Shown here piece after piece: positions 9,975 to 18,922 of a DNA stretch of 64,000 nucleotides (positions are counted from its first letter, which is position 1; the number at the start of each line of letters is the position of its first letter). The stretch is from Promethearchaeota archaeon. GTDB lineage: Archaea; Asgardarchaeota; Lokiarchaeia; Sigyniarchaeales; SOKP01. The notes beneath the pieces are model-generated. The model was not told the DNA's origin and searched no databases. It saw only the letters and a program-made list of their open reading frames with translations. Both the position numbers and the translations under genes were made by a program. The stretch covers positions 1 through 64,000 of the forward strand of contig JAEOTZ010000017.1 of the NCBI GenBank assembly GCA_016839585.1, written 5' to 3'.

Positions 9975-10517
9975 ATGTTAAAAGGAAAAAAAGTTATTCT
10001 TGCTCCACCTAAAAGAGAATATATAGACACTTTTATTAAATGGATAAATGATCCAGAAATAACTCAATACTTACTAGTATTTAGACCTATGACTAAAGAA
10101 ATGGAAGAAGAATGGTTTGAGTCATTAAAAGATAGGGAAAATAACTTTCTTTTCTCTATACTCATTCCATTAAATGATGGTTCAGAAAAGCTTATAGGAA
10201 ATTGCGGAATCCACAAGATCGACTGGAAAAATAGAGTGGGAGAATGTGGTATAATGATTGGGGAAAAATCAGAACAAAGTAAAGGTTATGGTACAGAAGC
10301 GATGGAATTATTAATTAATTATGGTTTTAATACTCTAAATCTTAATAGGCTCCAGTTAAGTGTTTATGATTTTAATATCTCTGCTATAAAATTATATAAA
10401 AAAGTAGGGTTCATAGAAGAAGGTCGAAAAAGAAAGGCACATTTTGTTAATGGAGAATACCATGATCTAATCATTATGGGTATATTGAATGAAGAATGGG
10501 TAGAAAATAAAAAATAA
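9975..10517 (+). CDS. GNAT-family N-acetyltransferase (RimJ/RimL-like)
   Basis: This 180-residue single-domain protein matches the acetyl-CoA-dependent GNAT fold of the RimJ/RimL and spermidine acetyltransferase type. The acetyl-CoA pyrophosphate loop is the SKGYGTEAMELL segment near residues 97-108, and the C-terminal NISAIKLYKKVGFIEEGRKR (about 138-157) is the usual end of the fold. The N-terminal KGKKVILAPPKREY and the WINDPEITQYL segment are also typical of this subgroup. The substrate may be a protein N-terminus, a polyamine or a small amine; the sequence does not decide. It follows a P-type ATPase after 76 bases and is convergent with the next gene, with only 8 bases between the ends. 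Confidence 0.88.
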   Translation: MLKGKKVILAPPKREYIDTFIKWINDPEITQYLLVFRPMTKEMEEEWFESLKDRENNFLFSILIPLNDGSEKLIGNCGIHKIDWKNRVGECGIMIGEKSEQSKGYGTEAMELLINYGFNTLNLNRLQLSVYDFNISAIKLYKKVGFIEEGRKRKAHFVNGEYHDLIIMGILNEEWVENKK

Positions 10518-10525
10518 TATTATTT

Positions 10526-11566
10526 CTATAATTCTTTAAAATAGGGGATAATTTTATCCCGAAAAATTTCGTAAACTTTGTTAGGGTCAGGTCCTCTATT
10601 CATTATACTAATGTGTGTTGCACCAGCTTCTTTATATTTTTCTATATTTGAAATAACATCGTCTGTTGTACCTAAACAGTTAAAATCCTGGAGAATAGTT
10701 TCAGGTAATCGCTTTAAGTTATTTAGATAATCTGATGTGACATTACTACTTATATCATAATCATGAACATTAAAATTTTCAGGTAGATTTAAATTTGGAT
10801 ATGCTTCATTTGTAATCCAAGAATTTAACAAATAAGAAATTTTAAAGAATTCACATCTTTTTATTGCATTATCAGGATCATTGTCATCTATTGCTACAAA
10901 ACAATCATATACATAATCAATTTCAGAGGGATCCCGACCAGCCTTTTTTGCAGCATTATAGACTTCTGTGTAATTTTTCTTATAGAGCCATGGTGGTTGG
11001 TAAAGCGGATACCATCCATCTGCTAATTCTCCAGTTAATTGACGAGTTTTTGGACCATTAGCAGCAACATAAATCGGTGGATTCTTCTGAACTGGTTTTA
11101 TTTGAATATAAGCATTTTTTATCTCTCCCCAGAATTCACTTATTTTGTTGACTCTTTTCTTAGTCCAAAATTTTCTCATTAATATAATATATTCTCTTAA
11201 TTTTGAAACGGATTTATTTCTATTTAATCCATACATATCGATATTCATTGCTTCACCTGCTCCGAGCCCTATCATGCCTCTTCCATTAGAAATTTGATCT
11301 AAAGTAGCTACTTTGTGTGCCATTAAGGCAGGATGAAAACGATGACAATCAGAAACGCCAGTACACAATTTTATTTTTTTTGTTATCATTGCTAAAGATG
11401 ATAAAAAACAGTAAGCATCATAACAAGTTCCTGGTCCTGGAGGTAACATTGCTGTGTGATCTGCATAAAAAATTCCAAAAAAACCACATTCCTCAGCCCT
11501 TTTTGTTCCTTCGAACATATATTCAAGACGAGGAGTAGGCACAGGAATATGAAAACTAAATCTCAT
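10526..11566 (-). CDS. LLM-class (F420-dependent type) oxidoreductase
   Basis: The protein (346 residues) has the bacterial-luciferase-like TIM barrel seen in F420-dependent enzymes such as methylenetetrahydromethanopterin reductase and F420-dependent dehydrogenases. Recognisable parts are the N-terminal EECGFFGIFYADH strand-turn, KIKLCTGVSDCHRFHPA, the ISNGRGMIGLGAGEAMN segment, and KPVQKNPPIYVAANGPKTRQ followed by LADGWYPL. The C-terminal GTTDDVISNIEKYKEAGATH is also typical. It most likely passes hydride between reduced F420 or flavin and an organic substrate. The substrate is not predictable. It is divergent from another LLM protein at 11727, and the 160-base gap between them must hold both promoters; the two are paralogues. 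Confidence 0.88.
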   Translation of the reverse strand: MRFSFHIPVPTPRLEYMFEGTKRAEECGFFGIFYADHTAMLPPGPGTCYDAYCFLSSLAMITKKIKLCTGVSDCHRFHPALMAHKVATLDQISNGRGMIGLGAGEAMNIDMYGLNRNKSVSKLREYIILMRKFWTKKRVNKISEFWGEIKNAYIQIKPVQKNPPIYVAANGPKTRQLTGELADGWYPLYQPPWLYKKNYTEVYNAAKKAGRDPSEIDYVYDCFVAIDDNDPDNAIKRCEFFKISYLLNSWITNEAYPNLNLPENFNVHDYDISSNVTSDYLNNLKRLPETILQDFNCLGTTDDVISNIEKYKEAGATHISIMNRGPDPNKVYEIFRDKIIPYFKEL

Positions 11567-11726
11567 AATTTATTAAATTTATAATATTTTATAAACTTCA
11601 ATTAAACTGTTTGCCTTAATTGTATATTTAAGAAAACCAAAAGCTATATTAAAATTTTAGACCTAATTTAATTATTGTTATAAATAGATTTTAAATGAGA
11701 TAACTATTGTTATAAGTTGTGATTAT

Positions 11727-12851
11727 ATGGACATTAGCGATATAAAAATAGGAACTGAAGGCAGTTTTGTTGGACCGATTGATGAGGGAATTAAAGGCAT
11801 AAAAAGAATTGAAGAAATTGGTTATGATTCGATCTGGATGGCTGATCATATAATGGGTTGGACTCCTGAATCAATTTGGACTCCAGATCTTATTAAAGCA
11901 GCAGCTTTTCAAGAAGATCCCCATTTTTTTCATGAAGTATATTCTATAATGGCTGTTGCAGCATGGAATACTAACAGGGTAATATTAGGCACAAGCGTTA
12001 CCGAAACTTTTAGAAGACATCCTGCAGTTCTAGCTCAAACATTATTAACTCAAGATCGAATCTCTAAAGGTAGAGTAATTTTAGGCATAGGAGCAGGAGA
12101 AGGAGAAAATGTAATCCCTTACGGTATTAAATGGGATAAGCCAGTTAGTAGATTAGAAGAAGCCATTAAAATTATAAGGTTATTGTGGGAAAATTATAAA
12201 AAAGTGAGTTATGATGGAGCGTTTTGGAAACTAAAGGATGCTGTTCTCACAATAAAACCTTACAAGGAAGGAATATACCCTCCTATATGGATTGCTGCTC
12301 ATGGACCAAAAATGCTTGACATAACGGGGAGATTAGGAGATGGATGGTTACCTGCATATTCTGATCCTCCTTCTTATAAGCTTAGATTGGACCATATTCG
12401 AAATTCTGCGAAAAAAGCGGGGAGAAACCCAGATGATATAACTCCTGGTCTTTGGAATTATTTAGTTATTGATGAAGATCATAATGTATGTGATGATTTA
12501 ATAGAGACTCCTGTTGTAAAAAATAATCTATTAACTTTTCCAAATGCAGTCTTTAAAGAATATGGTATTACACATCCTTTTGGGGAAGACTTTTACGGAT
12601 TGCTCGATTATATACCAACACGATATGATCGAGATACTGTTTTAGAAGCAATTAATAAAATACCAAAAAAAATGTGTGATGATAATATAATGCATGGTAC
12701 TCCTGATGAAATAATAAGCAAAATTGAAGAATATGCTAAAGTAGGCTTAAAACATATCGTATTTTATAATACAACGTATTTAGCTGATATGTCGAAAATT
12801 AAAAGCTCATTTAGTTGTATGAAAAAAGTCTTAAATTATTTCAAAGGCTAA
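11727..12851 (+). CDS. LLM-class (F420-dependent type) oxidoreductase
   Basis: A second luciferase-like oxidoreductase (374 residues), divergent from the one at 10526. Family landmarks are RIEEIGYDSIWMADHIMGW at about 26-44, NTNRVILGTSVTETFRRHPA, the RISKGRVILGIGAGEGENV segment, and the IWIAAHGPKMLDITGRLGDG stretch. The C-terminus carries the usual GTPDEIISKIEEYAKVGLKH helix. It is slightly longer than its neighbour, mainly through an insertion around residues 245-300. The likely cofactor is F420 or FMN. Neither gene has an adjacent transporter or pathway enzyme that would reveal the substrate, so only the class can be given. Confidence 0.88.
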   Translation: MDISDIKIGTEGSFVGPIDEGIKGIKRIEEIGYDSIWMADHIMGWTPESIWTPDLIKAAAFQEDPHFFHEVYSIMAVAAWNTNRVILGTSVTETFRRHPAVLAQTLLTQDRISKGRVILGIGAGEGENVIPYGIKWDKPVSRLEEAIKIIRLLWENYKKVSYDGAFWKLKDAVLTIKPYKEGIYPPIWIAAHGPKMLDITGRLGDGWLPAYSDPPSYKLRLDHIRNSAKKAGRNPDDITPGLWNYLVIDEDHNVCDDLIETPVVKNNLLTFPNAVFKEYGITHPFGEDFYGLLDYIPTRYDRDTVLEAINKIPKKMCDDNIMHGTPDEIISKIEEYAKVGLKHIVFYNTTYLADMSKIKSSFSCMKKVLNYFKG

Positions 12852-12884
12852 TTATTTTTAAATTTATAATTTTGACATTATAAA

Positions 12885-13763
12885 TTAACTATGATTACGA
12901 TCAGCAATAATAAATACATGATGTTCTGGTACAGCGGGTTCATCAATTCCAACATATTTAGTTTCAATCACCTCAAATCCATATGATTTCAGAAGTTGTT
13001 CCCAAGCTTCCACCCTAAGAAAATTAAGAGGCACATTGATATCTTCATCGCCAATTACTCGATTGTAAAACCAATCAACAAAGCTATTAGTCATCCTTAT
13101 ACAATCTTCCTCAATATAACTTTCTTTGATTACTAAGCGTTGTTTAGTTACTCTCGTTGCTTCTTCTAATAGATGCTTGGGGTCACTTGCATGATGTAAG
13201 ACAGTATATAGAATGGTAGTATCTACTTCTTCATCTGCTAACGGTACTTTACCCTCTGGATTATATAAGATCAATGGCAGGTCTGTATAATTATAATCTA
13301 CAATATCGACTAGTACAACTTCTTTATCAAGCTGTTCTTTTATTTCTAGCGCTAAAAGCCCATTTCCAGCACCAAGGTCAAGTATCTTTTTTCCTACGAT
13401 GTATTCTTTTACTTTTTCAAACCTAATTTTAGCATATTCAAATTCTTTAGCCTTTAGATCTTTTTCATTATCAACATGTCTTCTAATAAACTTTCGTAAT
13501 GTCTCTTCAACTTTAATAAGAGGTAATCCATTTTTTAGACCTTTAGTTATGGTTCTACTTACATATAACCAAAATATATTTCTTTTAAAAGAATTAACTT
13601 TAAGATATTCCATGGCTGATAATAATAATGAACGGATTTCATTCCAATAGAGTTTATTTTTTTCAGTTTTCTTAGAAAATATAGGATATATAATACTTTC
13701 CACAAAATTTATATCATTTTGATTAAGAGGTTTGTGGAATTTTATGGTTTTTATTTGGGTCAT
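12885..13763 (-). CDS. Class I SAM-dependent methyltransferase
   Basis: The 292-residue protein has a helical N-terminal region (about 1-120) and a Rossmann-type methyltransferase domain. The SAM-binding loop is VGKKILDLGAGNGLLALEI (about 123-141); an acidic second strand (VVLVDIVDYN) and the VDTTILYTVLHHASDP segment match motifs II and III of small-molecule methyltransferases that also include biosynthetic and lipid enzymes. It is divergent from a TetR regulator, and the gap between them contains two palindromes, so the regulator very likely controls this gene. The substrate is unknown. A role in resistance or in modifying the TetR ligand is a guess based only on the pairing. Confidence 0.85.
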   Translation of the reverse strand: MTQIKTIKFHKPLNQNDINFVESIIYPIFSKKTEKNKLYWNEIRSLLLSAMEYLKVNSFKRNIFWLYVSRTITKGLKNGLPLIKVEETLRKFIRRHVDNEKDLKAKEFEYAKIRFEKVKEYIVGKKILDLGAGNGLLALEIKEQLDKEVVLVDIVDYNYTDLPLILYNPEGKVPLADEEVDTTILYTVLHHASDPKHLLEEATRVTKQRLVIKESYIEEDCIRMTNSFVDWFYNRVIGDEDINVPLNFLRVEAWEQLLKSYGFEVIETKYVGIDEPAVPEHHVFIIADRNHS

Positions 13764-13815
13764 TTATTTTAAACACATCCTTTTAGCAAACCTTTAAGTA
13801 ATATTTTTAAATAAG

Positions 13816-13856
13816 TGAGTATTTACTCATTTATAAACTTTATGAGTAATTGCTCA
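13816..13856. promoter_or_regulatory. Two TetR-type palindromic operators
   Basis: Two matching 14-bp palindromes lie in the divergent gap between the methyltransferase and TetR genes. The first, TGAGTATTTACTCA at 13816-13829, is perfect. The second, TGAGTAATTGCTCA at 13843-13856, differs from perfect symmetry in one base pair. Their centres are 27 bp apart. The second ends 15 bases before the ATG at 13872, so a bound repressor would block the regulator's own promoter or start. Confidence 0.7.
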
Positions 13857-13871
13857 TTTAATATTATTATA

Positions 13872-14486
13872 ATGTCAACTAAAAAATTCTCAAGAAATAA
13901 GCAAGAAAAAATTAACCGGATTTATGATACATTTTTTAAACTAATTTTAAAAAAGGGATATCACAAAACAAGTACAAATCATGTTGCAATATCAGCTAAG
14001 ATTAGTATTGGTACGATTTACAAATATTTTCCGAAAGGTAAAGAGGATATTATAAGAAAATATTTTGAAGAATCGATGGAAACTTTTTTGGATAGTCAGG
14101 ATTTAAGTAAGATGAATGATGAAAATATAAGAGATTTTCTCAATCATTTTGTTTTAGATTTATTTAAGAATCATGAGGAAAATAAAGGATATAATCTAGC
14201 TTTTAGGTCTGCTATACAATCTGATAAACCATTGCATGATTTATACAAAGAGAGGATTATCAATTTTTTTAAAGATACTGTACAGGAATTAAGAAAGAGA
14301 AATGAAAATTTTAAAAAGATATCCGAGAAAAGATTAATTGATGTATTTATCTTCATGTATAATCTTGTTAATGCGATTTTATATCATCATTTATCTATAA
14401 TGGAATTATTTGATACAGATGATAAATTTGTTGAATATCTTTCAAATTTAGTAATTTTTTCATTAAAGTACTATCTTGAAACATAG
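13872..14486 (+). CDS. TetR-family transcriptional regulator
   Basis: The protein is a ligand-responsive DNA-binding repressor of about 204 residues. The N-terminal helix-turn-helix is clear: KINRIYDTFFKLILKKGYHK followed by TSTNHVAISAKISIGTIYKY, ending in FPKGKEDII. The remaining 140 residues are helical and form the variable ligand-binding and dimer domain. The frame is open back to a GTG at 13815, but that start would place the coding region across both operator palindromes; the ATG at 13872, giving MSTKKFSRNKQEK, is the natural start for this family. It is probably autoregulated and controls the divergent methyltransferase. The inducer cannot be predicted. Confidence 0.9.
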   Translation: MSTKKFSRNKQEKINRIYDTFFKLILKKGYHKTSTNHVAISAKISIGTIYKYFPKGKEDIIRKYFEESMETFLDSQDLSKMNDENIRDFLNHFVLDLFKNHEENKGYNLAFRSAIQSDKPLHDLYKERIINFFKDTVQELRKRNENFKKISEKRLIDVFIFMYNLVNAILYHHLSIMELFDTDDKFVEYLSNLVIFSLKYYLET

Positions 14487-14513
14487 ATATACTAAATCCA
14501 TGGAACTGAAGAA

Positions 14514-15284
14514 TTATTTAAATCCTTGACAAAAAGAATCTACATTTTTAGGTAATACACTATGATTATAACCTCCTTCTAATAGGGCATACCTTTTACC
14601 TTCGCATAATTCTTCAGAGTATTTTTTCATTAAATTTCCTAATTCATAATAGTCCTCAGGATATAATAAATGGCCCCAATCTTCAATCGCTTGGTCAAAC
14701 CCTGCTGAAGCAACGAAAATATCAATATCATGCAAATCTTGCATATATGCTTTTACTTCTTTTATATAACCAGTTCTACCACTAGAATAGGGATTAAGAA
14801 TTTTAACTCTAAAATCATCATCTCTATTTGTTAGAATATTTATATTTCCATCTCCATTATGAAGGTCGAAATCCAATACAAATGTTGATTTTATTTTACC
14901 CTCCGAATAAAGCTTTAATAAGCTTATACTAATATTATTAAAATAACAAAAACCCCAGCATGAATCAGCTGAAGCATGATGACCAGGGGGTCTTATAACT
15001 GCAAAAGTTGGATTTCCATTATATCCTTCTTCTGCTGCTAATATTGCTCCCCCCGCAGCAAGAGAAGCTAGCTCAAATAATAATCCCTCTCTTTTTATAC
15101 CTTGGACATGCCTATTAGTATGAGCCCTCAAAATATCTTTCTCGGTTGCGGGTTTAGGCATTATTATTTCATATTCTTTATTTTTTGATAGAATATCCAT
15201 TATACCCTCTAAACGTCCAGGAGAAGCAGCAGGATCCCAAGCATATTCTGAATTGTAATATCTCTCATGGAATATAATTTTCAT
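14514..15284 (-). CDS. Histone-deacetylase-fold amidohydrolase
   Basis: This 256-residue protein belongs to the arginase/deacetylase superfamily (class II HDAC, acetylpolyamine amidohydrolase and AcuC relatives), zinc enzymes that remove acyl groups from amines. The active site is complete: IRPPGHHA with His102-His103, the GFCYFNN segment at 111-117, the metal ligands in LDFDLHNGDG (Asp140, His142) and AGFD (Asp197), and a Tyr at 239 in EGGYN where the catalytic Tyr is expected. It is shorter than most relatives (about 300-370 residues), mainly between strands. Substrate may be an acetylated polyamine, lysine or small amide. It stands alone on the minus strand, convergent with the TetR gene. 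Confidence 0.9.
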   Translation of the reverse strand: MKIIFHERYYNSEYAWDPAASPGRLEGIMDILSKNKEYEIIMPKPATEKDILRAHTNRHVQGIKREGLLFELASLAAGGAILAAEEGYNGNPTFAVIRPPGHHASADSCWGFCYFNNISISLLKLYSEGKIKSTFVLDFDLHNGDGNINILTNRDDDFRVKILNPYSSGRTGYIKEVKAYMQDLHDIDIFVASAGFDQAIEDWGHLLYPEDYYELGNLMKKYSEELCEGKRYALLEGGYNHSVLPKNVDSFCQGFK

Positions 15285-15435
15285 TCTGGATACCTCCTTG
15301 ATTAATAGTTAATAACATTGATATTATGATTAAAAATTAGAAATTATCATGATTATAATTACATTTAAAAAAGTATATGATGAATATTATTTTAACTATT
15401 TTCTTAAATTTGAATGGCATTTTCGAAAGAAAAAA

Positions 15436-16530
15436 ATGACAGACACAGAGCAGAATATATATCAAGATTTGCAAAAACACTTAGATCAATTCCCTATAGG
15501 ATTTCCTGCATCAATGTCAGGTGTTGAATTAAGAATGTTGAAACGTCTTTTTACAGAAAAAGAAGCGTTCATAGCAACAAAATTAAGTTGGGATTATGAT
15601 ACACTCGAGAATATTTACAGTCGTTTTAATGATGGGAAAATAGCAATTGAATATTTAGAGCAAACTCTTGATAGTATGATTAAAAAAGGGTTAATAAAAT
15701 ATAAAAAAGAGGATGGTAAAAGACTCTATGCTAATATTCCACTTGTAGTTGGAATTTATGAATATCAAGTAGATAAAGTTACACTAGAATTCTTAGAAGA
15801 TTTTGAGGAGTATTTAGTATCTACATTTGGTGCTGAATTATTAGGTACAAAAATATCACAATTTCGAACTATACCCATAGAGCAGAGTATTGCTCCTGAA
15901 CAGCGTATAGCAAATTATGATGAGATAAGACAAGTAATGGAGAACTCTGAGGAACCTATTGGTGTAGCAAATTGTCTTTGTCGTCAAGCAAAAGATCTTA
16001 TGAGTCAACCATGCAAAAAAACATCATTAAGAGAGAGTTGTTTATATTTTGGAACAATAGGGCAATTATTTATAAATGAAGGTTGGGCACGCTCTATAAA
16101 TATAGAAGAAGCTTTAGAAATATTACAAAAAGCCGTGAATGATGGGTTAATTCTACAATCGGGAAATACAGAGAATCCAGAATTTATATGTACTTGTTGT
16201 GGCTGTTGTTGTATAATTTTAACAAAACTACAAAAGGTTCCGCGACCATCAAGAATCATTCCAAGCAATTTTCATTCAGAGATCAATCCTGACTTATGTG
16301 TCGGATGTGGAACTTGTATCGAACGATGTCAGGTTGATGCTATAAAATTAGTTGATAATATTGCTAAGATTATTCTTAAGCGATGTATTGGTTGTGGAGC
16401 ATGTGTGCCTACTTGCTCAGAGGGAGCAATCAAGCTCAAAAAGAAAGAGGAAGAAGCAATACCCCCTTCTACAAGGGAAGATCTATATTTACAAATCATG
16501 AATAAGAAACAACAATTAAGAAAGAAATAA
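15436..16530 (+). CDS. 4Fe-4S ferredoxin-domain protein with N-terminal helical/winged-helix part
   Basis: This redox protein has about 364 residues from the ATG at 15436; the frame extends upstream to 15349 but that segment is unlike the family. The first part (about 1-120) is helical and resembles a winged helix with MLKRLFTEKEAFIATKL. The middle holds the cysteine clusters ANCLCRQAKDLM with later Cys residues and ICTCCGCCCII. The C-terminal part is a two-cluster ferredoxin: CVGCGTCIERCQVDA and CIGCGACVPTCSEGA. This combination occurs widely in anaerobes as an electron-transfer or regulatory iron-sulfur protein of unclear role. It is convergent with the threonine dehydrogenase gene. The iron-sulfur binding is secure; the partner is not known. 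Confidence 0.85.
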   Translation: MTDTEQNIYQDLQKHLDQFPIGFPASMSGVELRMLKRLFTEKEAFIATKLSWDYDTLENIYSRFNDGKIAIEYLEQTLDSMIKKGLIKYKKEDGKRLYANIPLVVGIYEYQVDKVTLEFLEDFEEYLVSTFGAELLGTKISQFRTIPIEQSIAPEQRIANYDEIRQVMENSEEPIGVANCLCRQAKDLMSQPCKKTSLRESCLYFGTIGQLFINEGWARSINIEEALEILQKAVNDGLILQSGNTENPEFICTCCGCCCIILTKLQKVPRPSRIIPSNFHSEINPDLCVGCGTCIERCQVDAIKLVDNIAKIILKRCIGCGACVPTCSEGAIKLKKKEEEAIPPSTREDLYLQIMNKKQQLRKK

Positions 16531-16549
16531 TAAAATAAGAATTTCTTAT

Positions 16550-17494
16550 TTACATTCTTCTACTTAATTTCTCAATCATATCCTTCGTCATTGATGCAAG
16601 ATTAAAACTAGGATTCCAACCCCATTCTTCACGGGCTACGGAATCATCAATTGATTTTGGCCAAGAATCTGCAATTGCTTGCCTAAAATCAGGTTTATAT
16701 TCTATTTTAAATTCAGGAATATGCCTTTTTATTTCAAACGCTAATTCACCTGCTGAAAAACTCATCCCTGTAACATTATATACTCGTCGTTTTAATTTTG
16801 AATCATCTACTTCTAAAAGATCAATCATACATTTAAGGCAATCTGGCATATACATCATAGGTAAGACTGTATCTTCCTTTAGAAAACAAGTATATTGCTT
16901 TTTCTTAATGGCTTCATAAAAAATCTCAACAGCATAATCGGTTGTACCCCCACCTGGGAGTGTCTCACTACTAATTATACCAGGTAATCTCATTGAACGA
17001 GTATCAAGCCCATATTTTTTGTAATAATATTCTGCTAAGAGTTCGCCAACAACCTTTGTAATTCCATACATAGTGGTTGGTTGTAAAATAGTCTCATTTG
17101 GTGTATTATCTCTAGGGGTTGTAGGGCCAAAAGCGGCTATGGAACTTGGCCATATAATCCTTTCAATATTATATTTTCTTCCAATTTCAAGGACGTTTAG
17201 TAATCCATTTATATTAATATCCCAAGCTGTCTGAGGCATTCTTTCGCCTGTTGCAGAAAGTAGAGAAGCCATAAGAAAAATAGTATTTATTTTATATTCA
17301 TAAATTACTTTTTTAAGAGCATCTATTTCTAAAGCATCTAAATATATTACAGGTCCTGTTTCCTGTATAATTTTTGGGAGAGGTGTTTTTCGACCAGTAG
17401 CAATAACGTTGTCCTTACCATATTTTTCTCTTAATGCTGGAACAAGTTCACTTCCAATTTGCCCAGCAGCTCCAATTACTAAAACTTTTTTCAT
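16550..17494 (-). CDS. tdh: L-threonine 3-dehydrogenase (SDR/epimerase-type)
   Basis: The enzyme oxidises L-threonine to 2-amino-3-ketobutyrate with NAD+. It is 314 residues long and has the NAD-binding VIGAAGQIGSELV (Gly8 to Gly14), the extended-SDR catalytic Tyr143 and Lys147 in MYGITK, and WPSSIAAFGP before it. The segment PGGGTTDYAVEIFYEA near residues 173-190 is characteristic of the short-chain-type threonine dehydrogenases and separates them from UDP-sugar epimerases. The gene is divergent from a 2-amino-3-ketobutyrate CoA ligase gene, which performs the next step; this context strongly supports the assignment. The 196-base gap between them must hold both promoters. Confidence 0.9.
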   Translation of the reverse strand: MKKVLVIGAAGQIGSELVPALREKYGKDNVIATGRKTPLPKIIQETGPVIYLDALEIDALKKVIYEYKINTIFLMASLLSATGERMPQTAWDININGLLNVLEIGRKYNIERIIWPSSIAAFGPTTPRDNTPNETILQPTTMYGITKVVGELLAEYYYKKYGLDTRSMRLPGIISSETLPGGGTTDYAVEIFYEAIKKKQYTCFLKEDTVLPMMYMPDCLKCMIDLLEVDDSKLKRRVYNVTGMSFSAGELAFEIKRHIPEFKIEYKPDFRQAIADSWPKSIDDSVAREEWGWNPSFNLASMTKDMIEKLSRRM

Positions 17495-17690
17495 TTTAAT
17501 CAGTAAATTATTGGCAGAATTTTAGTATTGTATCATAATTTTATCGCATAAAAAAGTTTTATGACTTTGCTTTTATAGAAATCATTCTTAATTTGATATT
17601 GATAAAACTTTATTTAATAAAAAATATATAAGACAATTACGGTTTAATTAATATATTTTAAATAATATCAAATTATAATATGGTGATTAA

Positions 17691-18878
17691 ATGAAAAGAG
17701 ATCCAGTAGCATTTCTAAAAGAAGAGATGAAGGACTTAAGAAACAAAAATCTTGAATGGATTATTAGATATCTTGAGGAGGGTTCAAAACCCCATTCTGT
17801 AGTGGATGGAAAAAAAGTATTAATGTTAAATACAAATAATTACCTTGGACTTGCATCGCATCCAAAAGTAATACAAGCCGCTCTTGATGCAATAAAAAAA
17901 TATGGTGCTGGTGCTGGTGCTGTCCCCGTTATTGCTGGCTCATTTGATTTAACCAAAAAATTTGAAGAGAAATTTGCTAAATTCAAAGAAGTAGAAGCTT
18001 CATTATTATGTCAAACAGGATATGCCGTTAATTCTGGATTAATACCTATGTTAGTTGGAAAACCAGATATCGTAGTCTCAGATGAATTAAATCATGGATC
18101 TATTATTGATGGTGTTAGATTATCTGGCGCTAAAAGGATAATATATAAACATAGAGATACCTCAGATTTAGAGAATCAATTAAAGGAAGCTGAGAAGGAA
18201 AGAGCAAGAAGAATTTGTATTATAACTGATGGTGTCTTTTCAATGGATGGGGATATTGCGCCATTAGGAGACATCGCAAAAGTTGCAGAGGAATATGGAG
18301 CAATGATTTTCGTTGATGATTGTCATGGAGAGGGTGTTTTGGGAAATGGACGGGGAATTGTAGCTCATTTCAATCTGCAAGGTAAAGTACATGTGGAAGG
18401 TGGCTCGATGAGCAAAGGTTTTGGCGTATTTGGAGGGACAGTTGCAGGATCTAAGGATTTAATAGAGTTTTGTGCAAATAAAAGTCGAACCTATTTACTT
18501 AGCACAGCACATCCTCCCGGAGTAGTTGCTGCTTGCATTGCTTCAATTGAAGTAGTTGAAACTGAACCTGAACATGTTAAAAGAGTATGGGATCATACGA
18601 ATTATTTTAAGAAAGAAGTCCAAAATATGGGTTATAATACAGGAAATTCAGAAACTCCAATAATTCCTTTAATTATAGGGGATCCTGGGAAAGCACAAGA
18701 ATTAGCACGAGTATTATTTGAAGAAGAAAATATATATGGAACACCTATTGTATTTCCTATGGTTGCTAAAGAACTTTCCAGAATTAGAGTCCAAATGAAT
18801 GCGTTATTAACTAAAGACGATTTAAATACTGCTTTAAGCGCTATAGAAAAAATCGGTAAAAAATTAAAAATAATTTAA
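17691..18878 (+). CDS. kbl: 2-amino-3-ketobutyrate CoA ligase (glycine C-acetyltransferase)
   Basis: This PLP enzyme of the alpha-oxoamine synthase family has 395 residues, the usual length. It splits 2-amino-3-ketobutyrate with CoA into glycine and acetyl-CoA. Visible landmarks are NTNNYLGLASHP at 47-58, the VDDCHGEG segment with Asp209 and His212, and the PLP lysine Lys242 in GGSMSKGFGVFGG. The family also contains serine palmitoyltransferase, KAPA synthase and ALA synthase; the divergent threonine dehydrogenase makes the KBL role by far the most likely. Together the pair lets the cell use threonine as a source of acetyl-CoA and glycine. Confidence 0.9.
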   Translation: MKRDPVAFLKEEMKDLRNKNLEWIIRYLEEGSKPHSVVDGKKVLMLNTNNYLGLASHPKVIQAALDAIKKYGAGAGAVPVIAGSFDLTKKFEEKFAKFKEVEASLLCQTGYAVNSGLIPMLVGKPDIVVSDELNHGSIIDGVRLSGAKRIIYKHRDTSDLENQLKEAEKERARRICIITDGVFSMDGDIAPLGDIAKVAEEYGAMIFVDDCHGEGVLGNGRGIVAHFNLQGKVHVEGGSMSKGFGVFGGTVAGSKDLIEFCANKSRTYLLSTAHPPGVVAACIASIEVVETEPEHVKRVWDHTNYFKKEVQNMGYNTGNSETPIIPLIIGDPGKAQELARVLFEEENIYGTPIVFPMVAKELSRIRVQMNALLTKDDLNTALSAIEKIGKKLKII

Positions 18879-18922
18879 AATTATTTTTTTATTCGTTCTA
18901 GAAAAGGCTATTGATTATTATA

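Noticed and set aside
13815-13871. GTG start for the TetR gene
   Set aside because: It would put the two palindromic operators inside the coding sequence; the ATG at 13872 gives a normal TetR N-terminus.
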